This document shows, one piece after another, positions 1 to 12,790 of a DNA stretch of 64,000 nt. The notes below the pieces were generated by a model. The model was given only the letters and a program-made list of their open reading frames with translations. It ran no database searches and was not told the DNA's origin. The stretch spans positions 174,030 through 238,029 of the forward strand of contig JADNYJ010000052.1 in assembly GCA_015501075.1 (NCBI GenBank), read 5' to 3'. Position numbers and translations under genes: made by a program. Position 1 is the first letter of the stretch. Each line of letters begins with the position of its first letter. The stretch comes from Gymnopilus junonius (Eukaryota > Basidiomycota > Agaricomycetes > Agaricales > Galerinaceae).

Positions 1-43
1 ATGATGTATTCAACAGCTCTCACTCCTTCTGTGTCCTGGCGAC

Positions 44-1665
44 ATGTCTCCCGTTCATGTACTTGACCACTTTTACCTCCTATTGACTCTTCTCGTCACC
101 ATTGGCTATCAGCTTCTGGGTTTCGCCATCGCTTGGACTCTCCAGTTCGATAAAATCACCGACTTTACGGGAGGCATGGTCGTTTCTCTTGTTGGCTGTC
201 TTATCTTGCTTACGGCCAAGTCTCTCCTCTTGAAAAGGGTCCAATTTTTTCCTTCTAGGTAACTTGGCCGCTGTCTGGGTCTGCAAAAGGATTCTCATCT
301 CGAATCAGCTCTCTTGACCTTGCTTGTTGGAAACACATTTCATGCCAGAAATATTGGTCAGCCATTTCATTCTGTCATGGCTGCTAACCTCATGACCCCC
401 CGAATCCTTCAGTTGCTAGCGTTTTGGTGATGGTATGGGCCGCCAGAATTGCAGGTATTTATCCCAAGTCGCAGCAGCCTCTGAAACTCACGTCCCACTG
501 GCAGGCTTCCTCCTATTCCGTGTTCTGAAGATGGGCAGCGACAGCCGTTTCGACGAGATACGCTCTCACTTCTGGAAATTCTTTGGTCCGTTCTTTCGTT
601 TCATTATTTGTATGGCACCGTGCTTATGAAGTCCTTTCAGCATTCTGGATCGGTGAGCTCGTACGAGGCCTTGGATTGTGCTAAAAACTCATGATTGCCA
701 TCCTTTTAAGGTCAAATGCTTTGGGTACGGAACCCTACCTTCAAAAAATCTTTTGCCAACGTTAAGCCACGGATTCAAAGATTTGGACTGTCTCTCTTGC
801 TCTCACTATCCTCAACTCTCCAGGTGTTTCTGACCTGGCCGATGGAGGATCCAATCCCGAGTTTGGCACTTCCAGAGATATTGCAGGGATTGTTGTTTGG
901 GCTCTGGGATTTGTTATTGAATCCGTGGCAGATGCGCAAAAGGTGATCTGGGTCTTTCTATGTCAATCGTGTCAATCTTACGATACGCCCGGCAGTACCA
1001 CTACAAAGCTCATAAAATCGTTCCAAAAGATCAGCCAACAAATGTGCTCAAATTATTTGTTCCTCTTTTCCATTCGAGTTGCGTCTGATGTCGTTTCATC
1101 ACAGAGAGGACTCTGGGCGTGGTCTAGACATCCATCTTATTTTGGAGAGTATGCAATACCTCATTTGCCTGGGTGAAATGAATGTACTCACTCACAGCCT
1201 GTCAGGATAATGTGTTGGTGGGGAATATGGATACTCTGCCTATCACCTACCACGAATGGACATCTGCCGCCTTCTTCGCGAGCAGCCCAGTATGGGTCTA
1301 TACTGTCCCCAATTTTCACACTCGTGTAAGTCTCCCCTTGCCAGGCTTTCTTGTCGTATCTCTAAACGGGCCCGTATAGCCTTTTGATGTTTGGGTCAGG
1401 CGTTCCGACGGCTGAAAAGCCTACTGCGAAAAGATTTTTCATTCTGTCTCAAGGTCCGAATGCCAGGGAAGAGCATGCCGTAGCCTGGGAGAACTACAAA
1501 GATCACCTGCGAAAAACCTCCATTCTCATTCCCCTTCCGCCTTTCCTCTATGGACCTCTTCCTTCGATCATCAAGAAGACTGTGCTCCTGGACTTTCCCT
1601 TCTACCAGTTTGACGAATCTACTGATGGAGCTGCTGCATTGGAGGAGGCAGAGAGACACGAATGA
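44..1665 (+). CDS. DUF1295 / steroid 5-alpha-reductase-like membrane protein
   Basis: Multi-exon gene of roughly ten small introns; spliced exons give one continuous protein of about 330 residues. The N-terminus is a hydrophobic segment starting MSPVHVLDHFYLLL. The middle reads RVLKMGSDSRFDEIRSHFW and then SDLADGGSNPEFGTSRDIAG. The signature GLWAWSRHPSYFGE (about 1108-1150) is the NADPH-binding-like box of the DUF1295 / steroid reductase C-terminal family. The tail ends KKTVLLDFPFYQFDESTDG. Family members are multi-pass ER-type membrane proteins related to 3-oxo-5-alpha-steroid 4-dehydrogenases; the fungal substrate is not established. The first intron appears to be a GC-AG intron (donor after GGGAG near 173), because only that joins DFTGG to SNFF in frame. 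The start at 44 matches the usual N-terminus of the family. It converges on the PQ-loop gene, whose stop is about 220 bp away. No frame break was seen. Confidence 0.85.
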
Positions 1666-1885
1666 CGATCTGCTGTCTTGGTCTACTTAGCCCTGCCATT
1701 TAATGTTGTTGCATGCTGTGCCGAATTGCCCAACAGGTGCTTTTCTTGTTCTCGCTGTCTATTTACTGTCCGTATCCTATAGAATAAATGGACCTTTCTT
1801 TGTCTATACTTATAATAATTTATCATATACGGTATTATCCACCGAATCAAGGAAGACATCCAGATGCCTATGAAGGGAAAGGGCA

Positions 1886-3151
1886 TTACTCCTCGCTTAG
1901 AATCAAAGCCTGTTCTAATTCATCATGCTGTGCAAGAAGAGCCGATACTGGAGGGGCGTTGCCATACACTATTCGTTGTCCAACAATAGCTAGATTGTCA
2001 AGGAACGATTAGAGGACGCACATAAGATTATGCTGCACACTTACCAACATCGATTGACAACTGAAATATCGCACAGACTCGGAATTGCAATGGTGTCTTT
2101 TGGAAAAAGAAGTAAGCAGTCCTAATAAAAACATCAGTAGGCCCTCCACACTGCACGACATATCATTTACTTGAAGGCATCTCCTCCAAACCAACCAGCA
2201 AGAGTCGACGAACGGAAGCCGTAAAGAGAACGTTGCCGATAGTTACTATCCCAGCGGAGGGAATCAATGTTCTGAATTTAATCCAAAAAAAGACCGCAGC
2301 ACAAACCTAATGAGCTGTGGAATTGGCAGTGTACTCTCTAGGCCCAAAGCAAAGAAACCAAGAGCGCCAACAAAAATTTGAGAACGGCCAAAAATAAGAA
2401 TCAAGATTGCGAGGCAGAGACTAGGACAAGGATCAATGAGCTTAAGACTGTTTGGAGAAAATAAAACTCTTACATCCAGCCTGCGAGAAATTCGATGTAC
2501 TGTGAATAGGTGGGCCATTGCCAAAATGATAGAGGGCGCGTTGAAGTTCCGAAGGTTTCTGGACTTGTACTTGGACGGTATCGTATGCAAATGTACAGAA
2601 GAGCTAACTATAGAGGGGCTTCAGTCAACGAAGTCAACGAATATACTTGCGGAAAATACTCAATACCTGGGCCAGAATCATCAAGATTGACTGAACCAAC
2701 AGCGCTATTTCAAAATGGTCGCTAAATTATCGTGAGGTTATGCAAGGAGCTGTGCATTTCGTAAGAACGCACCCCAACCAGAAGAAACATCTATAATGTT
2801 GGCTAATAACCTATTGCGAAAAATAACTTCGACTCGTTCAGGTTTGCGGCATGGAAGAGCACGACTAACAGTATGGCGCAAACGTCGCGTGAAAATCCTG
2901 TCGAGTCCCTATGAAGAATTATTTAGCATTCCATATCGCATCAATACGACAGTTAACTGACTTTTTTTTTACAATGGAGTAGGCCTGATCGGCGTAAACC
3001 TGCGTGATAATAGAGTAAGGCTCGCGGTGTTTGATTTTCGTTACTCCGGCCACATCTCTGGCAAGGAGTTGAACATTATAGCAGTACTAACAAGTGGTGG
3101 GCCAACGGCCATTCCTACCGAAGCAACCGTTGACAACCACGAAGCGACCAT
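1886..3151 (-). CDS. PQ-loop repeat membrane protein (PQLC1/SLC66A2-like)
   Basis: Recovered by splicing on the minus strand; about 255 residues. It starts MVASWLSTVASVGMAVGPPL at 3151 and continues VYADQAYSIVKKK, then DSTGFSRDVCAILLV. Both PQ-loop regions of the family are recognisable, the second as LGLESTLPIPQLI followed by YGFRSSTLAGWFGGDAFK. The end is QFRVCAIFQLSIDV, AIVGQRIVYG and a stop at 1886-1888. Seven hydrophobic segments are expected of this family, whose members sit in endosome, Golgi or vacuole membranes and affect cargo or phospholipid asymmetry. One problem: in the exon around 2765-2797 the expected ANI-IRCFFWLG reads out of frame by one base (an A seems missing at about 2790), which is a sequencing error or a real lesion. 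Otherwise all splice junctions are canonical. The exact function is not shown by the sequence. Confidence 0.8.
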
Positions 3152-3310
3152 TGCAAAGAAAAGAAAAGGCGTTGAAACTTGAAAGCTGGTTGAAGTAGGT
3201 CAGGACCTTCTGTCATTCAAGAGCGCAGTGCGCACATAGGCCATTAGTCAGCACAGTTCGGCCCGCCACGGGTTAGTTGGGGAGCACTGGCACATTGGGT
3301 CTTTCAAAAT

Positions 3311-4104
3311 GGCTCACTTTCTATAGGTGTGGGCCAAATACGATATAACTGAGTTTGAAAATATAATCATGTACAAACAAAGTAACTCGGCCAAATAATG
3401 CGGCTACTTCGACATGTTCTGGGGCGCGAAAGTCCGGAACCAGAGCATAAATCAGTGAGATGAGCCTGATTCCCGAACATGGGGTAAATTTTAGAATATT
3501 TGACCTTTTCCTTAGCTCGGGAGGCCACTCAATGAACACCACTGTACAAGGAAACTCATTAGGTCAGCGCAGTCAGGTGATGAACTGGCCCTTTTGCATA
3601 CATTCTTTCGAAGATTGGAAGGCATCTGGAGAGCTTGAAAAATAAGATAAAATTTTTAATCTGGGCAACATTTAAAGAGGATGGGGAGGGGGCACGAAGC
3701 GCGCTAGAAAAATAAATAATCCTGGTCATTTGAGGTAGATAAATAAAAAATCCACCCTGTTCTCCTCCCCACCCTGGAGTATTTGAAAGGCATCTATGCA
3801 ATTCACAGTTCTTGGTGCATATGCATATTGAGAGGGCTGCGCGAAGCGCGGTAGGAAAAAATAATGTGCTACTCAGACCTACCCAAATCAAGGACCAGAT
3901 CAATTTCGTACCTAAATGCGCGAAGCGCGCCTCGAAAAAATGGACTGCTTTCGGCCCGGCAGATTTCATCAAATCACGGCATGCTAGATGACCTTCACCT
4001 ATATAGACACTGCGTGATTTATTTATTTCTTCCCTCCCTTCTTCGATTTAATTTATTTAATTTAATTTAATATTAGGCGGGCCCACACCTATAGAAAGTG
4101 AGCC
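3311..4104. mobile_element. 794 bp non-autonomous DNA transposon with 25 bp TIRs and 8 bp TSD
   Basis: The ends are perfect 25 bp inverted repeats (3311-3335 and 4080-4104) beginning GGCTCACTTTCTATAGG. They are flanked by an identical 8 bp direct repeat TTCAAAAT at 3303-3310 and 4105-4112, the target-site duplication. No transposase is encoded; the longest internal ORF has no recognisable domain. An 8 bp duplication fits hAT-like or other 8 bp superfamilies. Inside are three copies of a GC-rich palindrome-like motif, GCGCGAAGCGCG or close variants, at 3693-3704, 3839-3850 and 3918-3930, each followed within a few bases by an A-rich run. An AATTT-rich tract lies before the right end. It sits in the spacer between the PQ-loop gene and the GDP-mannose transporter. 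Confidence 0.9.
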
Positions 4105-4112
4105 TTCAAAAT

Positions 4113-5467
4113 TCTTTGACCACGATTTCTCCTGTGGGGACTGCAAGATAGGCATGGCTTCTGTCTCAGACTAACTTCCATGTGCTTTCAATGTCGGTCT
4201 CTATTCTACCAGCAAGGAATGACCTCAACTCAAGGGTTCTCCCGCGAAGCATCCAAAATTCTCTTACAGACTGCGAGATCCTAGATTCTGACAATCCTTT
4301 CGCATACTGCTCTGTTTTTGGGGTGCTTGCTTGATGCTTAATGCTTTTCTATCTATAAAATATGGACCCTATCTTACTAGGATATGCCGGTCCGATTCAA
4401 CCCACCCACGTCTTTTCACTATGCCAAGCTTGATTTCTTTTCCAGTCGACCCGCGGAATCGTTCTCAAGAAATTCCCCACTTTATCGACGCTTGATCTTC
4501 CTCTTGATTCGGGATGTTAAGAAACACTACCGATGTCAAGAAACACTACCGCAACAGTCCTTACTTCGACCGATTTGTCTAATTACCCGGACTGTAGCGT
4601 TGAGGACACCCAAGTATCATCTTTAATCCTTTTTATCCGGCCTGAACGAAACGCTCCATTTGGTCGTCTCCGTCAAAAAATGTTCATGCCCAAGGCCCCA
4701 GCAGCGACGGATGACAATTGCGTTTATATTTTTACCATCACGTATTATGCTTCAGCAGACTTTCAATAAGGATAATGCAAAATTTCCCCACTGTGGGCCT
4801 CAAAAGTTGATTCCAGCCTTAAAAGGGATGAGACCAGCTACGAGTAATCGCACAAATCCGTTCTTTGCATGCCAGGAAGATGAGGTGCTCTCAAATCTAG
4901 TACAAGAAGGAGATTTGCTTCTTATCTCCGCTGTATATAGAATGTCAGGCCTTCAGATGGTGTGCTCATGCCTAATTTTTACAGTTCCTTCAAAAACCAA
5001 TCCCAAGCGGTGTTAAGTAGACCTCATGATCATTTTCCGCACTCACGATAACATTACACCCGCAATTACTAGGGGATCCATTTTGAAATGTAAGGGCCCG
5101 CCTCCCTTCCTGCCGTGTACTGTCGCGGGCCCGCGGCGACATTAATGCGCGTCGAGTCTAATTTTGAGTTTGACGTGTTTTTTGTCACGTGATGTGCTAA
5201 TACTCGCGATGGACTGGACTGCAACCACTAAGACTCTTTGAGTTCCAATACTACTTTTGACGTCGTCCAGTCCCCGCCATTATCGAAAAGCTTCCGACAA
5301 AGCCAAGATCCGCTCACCTAGCTCAACTTTCTTTTCTTTAGTCCACATACATCCAAAAACCACTTGACAGGTTTCAATTAACGTTCAACGCTTCAACATT
5401 CATACACAAGTAAATCGTCGTATTCCCAGTCCTTTTATAACTTTGCACCGTCTTGCGGGCACTGTTT
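4113..5467. other. Intergenic region, no recognised gene
   Basis: Short ORFs occur on the plus strand (for example 4384-4626 and 4660-5016), but they match no family I know, do not join through convincing introns and show no repeated domain. The last 300 bases before 5468 are pyrimidine-rich and contain the probable promoter and 5' UTR of the GDP-mannose transporter, including a CACGTGA motif near 5185. Confidence 0.5.
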
Positions 5468-7014
5468 ATGCCGATGTCTTCACAAAGTCACAGCAAGGGG
5501 CCATCTTCACATATGCAAGATGCGGCTGAATTCAAGAAGGCAATCGCAACCGGAGCGGTGAAGGATAGCAACTTATCTTCCTCGTCCTGTATGTTAAATT
5601 AAATCCTCCCCTACATATCTTTAAACTAATCTATCTCAGTTCCACCAATTATGTGTTACTGCCTTGCCTCCATTCTAATGACAGTAGTGAACAAGGTGCG
5701 CCTGCCATTGGTTCACATTTGGAAGAAACTAATTTTGCAAGGTGTAGTTCGTTGTTTCTGGGACAGGATTCTCCATGACTTTTCTTTTACTCTGCATCCA
5801 ATCTATCGTCTGCATTACTTGCGTGGTCCTTGTTAAGAAGATGGGCATTATTTCTTTCAGAGCGTTCGACTGGCAAGATGCGAAGAACTGGTTTCCTATC
5901 AGCTTTTTGTTGGTCAGTGTGATATATACAGGCTCCAAAAGCTTGGTGAGGCAAGAAATTGTCTGTCATAATGACCTAACTAAGCTTTGCAATTGCAGCA
6001 ACATCTAAGTATACCCGTGTACACGATATTCAAAAATTTGACTATAATCTTAATTGTAAGTTTTTCGACGCTTTGGTATTCATCCAAGACTCGATATTCG
6101 ATGTAGGCATATGGCGAAGTAATTTGGTTCGGGGGAAGAGTCACAGCCTTGACATTCGTTTCATTTATCTTAATGGTAAGTCGTACATTGAGGTCGTGCT
6201 TAGGTTACTGACGTTAATAGGTGATATCATCGGTTATTGCTGCCTGGTCCGACGTTTCTGGCGGACTATCTGGTTCGCTGCCTGACCTGAGCACTGGAGT
6301 CAGTTTGGATTTGATTCACAGTGTAGCTGGCGCCGTTCGTGGGCTTAATGTTGGGTATTTCTGGATGCTTGTGAATTGCCTGACGAGTGCAGCCTACGTG
6401 AGACTTTCCTACTGTGTCGTGGGTCTAGTAACCAACATGAGTATAGGTCCTTTCCATGCGAAAGAAAATCAAGTCAACCGGGTTCTCCGACTGGGACTCG
6501 ATGTTCTATAACAACCTGCTCAGCATTCCGGTCCTTGCCGTATTCTCTATTGTCCTGGAAGACTGGGGGACTGAAAATCTAAATCGAAACTTGTCAGTCA
6601 TATCCTCCTGAAGCCAGAATTTATGTCGCTGAATCTGGTCATTAGTCCTCCGGCATCGCGGAATTTCTTGCTGTTCGCCATTGCCTTCTCCGGAGCGGCT
6701 GCAGTAGGTATATCCTATACGACGGCTTGGTGTGTAAGAGTGACAAGCAGTACGACATACAGGTATGTCCTGCATGTCAAACGGAAATCATTAACTGACA
6801 TTTCATCAGCATGGTTGGTGCTCTAAACAAGCTACCCGTGGCAGCGTCGGGAATGTTATTCTTCGGCGATAAAGTCACCTTTGGCTCTGTATCGGCAGTG
6901 GGTATGGGTTTCTTTGCGGGGTTGGTATACGCAGTTGCAAAAAACAACCAGAAAAAATCAGAAGCACGGACGCAAGCAGACACGATTATCCCACTGTCGA
7001 ACCGGAAGCCATAG
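5468..7014 (+). CDS. VRG4: Golgi GDP-mannose transporter (Vrg4/Gmt family)
   Basis: Imports GDP-mannose into the Golgi lumen in exchange for GMP, feeding mannosylation of glycoproteins and sphingolipids. Spliced exons give an intact protein of about 390 residues. A hydrophilic N-tail ([14 protein letters not shown]) leads into the first membrane helix [19 protein letters not shown]. The family motifs are both present: FYNNLLSIP (around 6505) and GALNKLP (about 6815-6835), which lines the GDP-mannose binding pocket. Further helices read [19 protein letters not shown] and [20 protein letters not shown]. All introns are GT-AG and 45-65 bp, and no frame break was seen. The ATG at 5468 is followed by a second in-frame ATG at 5474; either could start the protein. 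It lies upstream of, and in the same direction as, pyruvate carboxylase. Confidence 0.95.
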
Positions 7015-7436
7015 TTGTCGGTCAAGGTCGGATTGAGAGTGATACGGAAGGATGCCCTTCGGCTTCGAGATGGTTAACGTGGCTCCGTATTTTATTTACT
7101 TGTAATATCACATGGCGGCCATCGGACCAAGACTGGAGCATAAATACCGATACCCGCTTTTGAGGGAGAGACTGTATGGCAATTGATGCATTTCTTGTTG
7201 AGCAGGTCAATAGAGCAAGAGTGCAAGATGTGGAGATGTGCGGAGAGCCCTGCGGTTTGACCCGCCTTATTGCCGGAGGACCCTGTCTGGAGAGATCATG
7301 AAATGTGTAAATTGAGGGCGGTAAGATATGACGCTGCGATCGGTTCCCCAAATCCTCTATCCTTTTTTACTTAATCTCTTCCTTCATTTCGTCTTGTGCT
7401 AAGGTTACCGTTGCCACTTGACTCTCTTCCACCACC

Positions 7437-10400
7437 ATGGCTTCGCAAACCTCCACTTTGCACCCCCCTAGGCTCGCCGGCCTCTTTGCGGGCTCGCCCA
7501 GCGCACCAGGCACACCTGTCCATTCCATTCAAACGATGAGAAGGAAGGCTGCCGGTCATGGTGGCCCCCTCACCAAGATCCTTGTTGCCAATCGCGGGGT
7601 ACATCTTTAGAACCTTCATTATTATTTTTGCTTATCGAGGTCTCGCCTTGCAGGAAATCGCCATCCGAGTGTTTCGAACTGCCCATGAGCTCGCTATGCA
7701 TACTGTGGCGATCTACTCTTTTGAAGATCGTTTATCGGCTCATCGTCAAAAGGTGAGCTTATTTTTTGTCACCCTGACAATCTCCCTTCATCGACTACGT
7801 AGTCCGATGAAGCATATCAGGTTGGAAAGGGGCTAACACCTGTTGGTGCATATCTCGCCCAAGACGACATCATCAGGATCGCCCTTGAACACGGTGTGGA
7901 CATGATCCATCCGGGGTAGGAGTCTTTGCAATAAATTCAATCATCCTTAATGGTCATCTAATCGTCTTCTAGCTACGGTTTCCTCTCCGAGAATGCTGAA
8001 TTTGCTAGAAAGGTTGAGCAAGCTGGTATTGCTTTCGTCGGACCTACCCAGAAGTTATAGATGGGCTCGGAGACAAGACAAAGGCCAGGACACTAGGTGC
8101 GTCCAGTTTATGGACCCGTTTTCTGGCTTCCACTGACTATACGCTACATTTTCAGCCATAAAGTTGGCGTTCCTGTCGTTCCAGGTACCCCAGGACCTGT
8201 CAGTCCTACGAAGATGGACAATCATTCATCCAAGAATATGGCTTCCCAGTTATCATCAAGCAGCCATGGGAGGAGGTGGTCGTGGAATGCGTGTTGTCAG
8301 AGAACAATCAGACTTTAAGACTGCGTTTGAAACGTGCAGTTAGCGAAGCCAAAGCTGCATTTGGCGACGGGACAGTCTTCATTGAGCGTTTCCTTGAACG
8401 TCCGCGACACATTGGAGGTTCAACTTCTTGCTGATGCTGTTGGCAACACTATCCATCTTTTTCGAACGTGATTGCTCTGTTCAGCGCAGACATCAGAAAG
8501 TTGTCGAGGTTGCGCCAGCTACTCACTTGCCAGAAGAGGTTCGTCAGGCAATCCTTTCGGACGCCATCAAATTGGCGAAGAGTGTCGGATACGAAATGCA
8601 GGCACTGCAGAATTCTTGGTTGACCAAATGGGAAGGCACTATTTCATCGAGATTAATCCCCGTATTCAGGTTGAACATACTATCACTGGTAAGATCAAAC
8701 GTTGAATATATGCGCCCCTCGACTCACACTTAATAGAGGAGATTACTGGAATCGACATTGTTGCGGCTCAGATTCAGATCGCAGCTGGGGCAACCCTTCC
8801 GCAGCTCGGTCTTACCCCAAGACGCCATAACCAACGTGGTTCGCTATCCAGTGTCGTATTACGACCGAGGATGCCGCACATGGATTCCAACCTGATACCG
8901 GAAAGATTGAAGTCTATCGCAGTGCAGGCGGAAACGGTGTCCGTTTAGATGCCAGCTCAGGCTTCGCTGGAGCTCAGATCACAGTATGATCATTGCTCTA
9001 TCACTCCCTTGGATGTCTCCTGACATCGCGTTTCTTAGCCTCACTATGATAGTTTACTGGTCAAATGTACTGTCAGCGGAACAACTTACGAAGGTTGCTC
9101 GACGAAAGATGCTCCGTGCCCTCGTTGAGTTTCGCATTCGCGGTGTCAAGGTGCCTAAACCTACTTCCTGATTCCTTTTTTGCAATCAGCTTCATAGCTC
9201 ACATACGTTTTGATTTTCAGACCAATATTCCCTTCCTCTTCCGCCTTCTTACCCACGACGTCTTCGTTGGAGGAAAGACTTGGACAACTGTACGTTTCCG
9301 CTTATCGCGTCCTAGGTCCTTCGTTTGATGTTGGGCCGAACAAAGTTCATTGATGACACTCCGGATCTCTTCAAACTCGTTCAAAGCCAGAACCGTGCCC
9401 AGAAATTGCTTGCTTACCTTGGCGACCTTGCAGTCAATGGAAGCTCTATTAAAGGCCAGAATGTTTGATCAATCCCTCTTGATCTTTTGACTGCCCTCTA
9501 ACTCCTCCCTTGCTATCAAGGGAGAACCGGGACTCAAGACGGAGATTGTTGTTCCCAAACTTCAGAACAGAGAAGATCCCAATGGACCTCCACTCGATAC
9601 GACCTTCCCCTGCCAAGTCGGATGGCGTAATATCATCGTCGAGCATGGGCCGGAAGCCTTTGCCAGAGCCGTTCGCGAGTATCCCGGAACGTTGATCATG
9701 GACACTACATGGCGTGACGCCCCATCAGTCCCTTCTAGCAACTCGTTTACGTACGATAGATATAGTGAACATCGCAAAAGAAACAAGTTACGCCTCTGGC
9801 CAATGCTTACAGTCTGGAGTGTTGGGGTGGTGCCACTTTCCGACGTTGCAATGCGCTTCTTGTACGGAAGATCCATGGGAACGTTTGGTATGTGACCTCC
9901 TCTACTGTCCGTCTAGTTTTTGTAGCTAAAGATGCTAAAAATGCCGCTAGCGCACTCTCCGAAAACTGGTACCTAATATTCCTTTACAAGCCTTGGTCCG
10001 AGGAGCCAACGGCGTTGGATACACCAGCTACCCGTGAGTCTGACTGCGGTTTTCATGTCTCCAGCCTATTCTGATCATTTACGACAAGTGATAATGCTAT
10101 TTACGATTTTTCCAAGAAGGCTGTCGAGAACGGCCTTGATATTTTCCGGGTGTTCGATTCGCTGAACTACTTTGGTAAGCTTTTTGCAGTTAGCATCTAA
10201 CTGATTGGATTCGAGTCTTATTTCATTTATCTAGAGAATGTGAGTAGTTAGCCCAAGCTTATAGAAACCATTCGCTAACGTGATTTGATAGATGAAACTT
10301 GGAATCGATGCTGCAAAGAAAGCAGGCGGCGTCTGCGAGGCTGTTGTGTGCTACAGCGGCGATGTCGCTAGCCCAAATGAAAAGAAATACACCCTGCAAT

Positions 10401-12464
10401 ACTACCTTGACTTCGTTGATCAACTTGTCAAGGAGGGTATTCATGTTTTAGGTGTTAAGGACATGGCTGGTTTGCTCAAACCCGAGTCTGCTAAGGTGTA
10501 AGTGAATTTACCGCAGTTGGAGTTCGAGCGATTTATAACCTCGTCTAGTTTGATTGGAGCAATTCGAAAGGCTCACCCTGACCTTCCCATCCATGTTCAT
10601 TCGCACGACACTGCTGCATTGCCACCGCTAGTATGCTCGCTGCGGCTGCTGCAGGCGCTGATGTTGTCGATGTTGCTATTGATAGTGCGTGCAAGGACTG
10701 TAGGAAAAATTTCGCCAGTATAATGACTACATCGCCTTATTAGGCATGTCCGGATTAACTTCACAACCTTCCATGGGTGCGGTCTGCATGGCTTTGGAGC
10801 AAACCAATCTTGGCACTGGTATTCGCTACGAAGACATTCAGGCCCTCAACCTGTATTGGAGCCAAGTTCGCATGTTATACAGCCCCTTCGAAGCCAATGT
10901 TAGGGCATCCGATTCCAGCGTGTTCGATCATGAAATGCCAGGAGGACAATACACAAACCTCATGGTGCGCTGAAATTTCTTTTCAAATATAGCACGTCTG
11001 CTAATTATGGCCACCTTGTTTCTTCAATAGTTCCAAGCCGCACAGCTTGGGCTCGGAACTCAATGGACAGGTGCGTTGTGCACAGAGAACAACTCCATGA
11101 TCTAATACAAAAAAAACACTACAGTGATTAAGCAGAAATATATCGAAGCAAACGATCTCGTAAGTGTCAATACATAACCTCGGCCAATTGAAATTCATAT
11201 CATCCTTTACCTCAAGTGTGGAAACATCATAAAGGTAGAATTATCGAATATGTTCACTTCCTCTGAAGACTCACGCTTATCATGCAGGTTACGCCGTCAT
11301 CGAAAGTTGTAGGCGACTTCGCACAATGGATGACTTCGAATTCCTTCAGTAAAGAGGATGTTCTTGCACGCGCAGACCAGCTTGATTTCCCATCGTCTGT
11401 TGTTGAATTCTTCCAGGGGTATCTAGGCCAACCTGTAGGAGGGTTCCCAGAGCCTCTTCGCACCAAGATTATCAGAAATAAACCGAGAATTGATGGACGC
11501 CCTGGTGCCACCATGCAACCATTGGATTTCAAGAAAATCAAAGCTGAGTTGCGGAGTAAGTTCGGGAAGCACATTACGGACGCAGACGTCACGTCATATG
11601 TCATGTATCCAAAGGTTAGTCTACCTTGCTGAAGAAAATGTATTGTTCCACGATGTTTTTTTTTTTGCTTCTTAGGTTTTCGAGGATTACCAAGGATTTA
11701 TTGAGAAGTATGGAGACCTCAGGTAAGCGACACATGCAACGTATGATATTTGTTGACCAGATGAATCTCATGGTGTAGTGTGGTTCCAACCCGATATTTC
11801 TTGGGCCGTCCTGATATTGGCGAAGAAATGCACATTTCCATTGAACCAGGAAAAACGTTGATTATTCGTCTCATGGCTGTCGGGCCCGTTGTCGAAGGTC
11901 GTGCTCAGCGCGACGTCTGGTTTGAGGTCAATGGAGAGGTAAGTTCTCTTTATTGATGATGATGTACAGTGCATGCAGTTTATCAATATTCAAACAGGTT
12001 CGTGCTGTCTCCGTAGAGGATAAGAACTCTGCTGTCGAAACTGTTTCGCGGGAGAAAGCCACGTCTGATCCAGGATCTGTTGGTGCACCAATGTCAGGTG
12101 TAGTCGTCGAAGTGAGGGTTAAAGAAGGACAGGAGATAAAGAAAGGCGATCCTGTTTGTGGTGCGTATATGCGGACTTTTTCCGGCGAACTGGTTAACTG
12201 ATTCCAAATATGTAACATAGTTCTCAGTGCTATGAAGGTGGGCTTCAAAGTTGTGCTACGGTTATTCTCAGTGCTTATTGCTTCCGCCCAACAGATGGAA
12301 TCTGCTGTCACAGCACCAGTTTCCGGACACGTTAAGCGTGTAGTTGTTCAGGAAGGCAAGAGCTTATAATCTTCGACTGACAAAGTTATTTCTAACGAAT
12401 GGACTTTTTTTTCACAGGAGACTCGATCAACCAGGGCGACCTCACAGTGGAAATTGTACATTAA
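7437..12464 (+). CDS. PYC: Pyruvate carboxylase, reading frame broken in many places
   Basis: Biotin-dependent carboxylation of pyruvate to oxaloacetate, an anaplerotic and gluconeogenic step, cytosolic in most fungi. The start is in a strong context (CCACCATGG). Domains in order: biotin carboxylase ([25 protein letters not shown], the ATP-grasp glycine loop near 8262-8295, [12 protein letters not shown]); carboxyltransferase (MDTTWRDA near 9700, [32 protein letters not shown]); and the biotinyl domain ([35 protein letters not shown]). The biotinylated lysine codon is 12235-12237, the last codon before an intron. Expected length is about 1190 residues. Between about 8040 and 10620 the conserved protein jumps frame at least a dozen times by single inserted or missing bases, mostly in short homopolymers; the first gives an in-frame TAG at 8058-8060. 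Consensus sequencing error is the likelier reason, because amino-acid identity is otherwise conserved. A recent pseudogene remains possible. Confidence 0.9.
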
Positions 12465-12790
12465 TTATAAAACCAATAGTTTGTCTATTCTAGATTTGAG
12501 ATTTGAACGAACTTTGAAGCAATAAACGGTTACCAATCATGTACTCTATACTATGGGCCATTATATAAATGTGTTTATGCGTTTGAGGTTGCGGGACATG
12601 CTGAACCCTGACCAAGAGCACGGACACCAACGGATTCTGTTGGAGGGGATGGGGGCTTTAAGGAGGATCAATGTCAAACAGTAGATCGCAATTGAATTGA
12701 AAAGTTCCGTCGTTATGCAAATATCATCCCAGATCACTTGATAAGCCCAAACAAAAGCACCACCGATTGCAAGCAGTATGTAGTCAGAAG

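Noticed and set aside
3559..3972. 137-codon minus-strand ORF inside the 794 bp transposon
   Set aside because: Composed largely of translated internal repeats, with no transposase motif.
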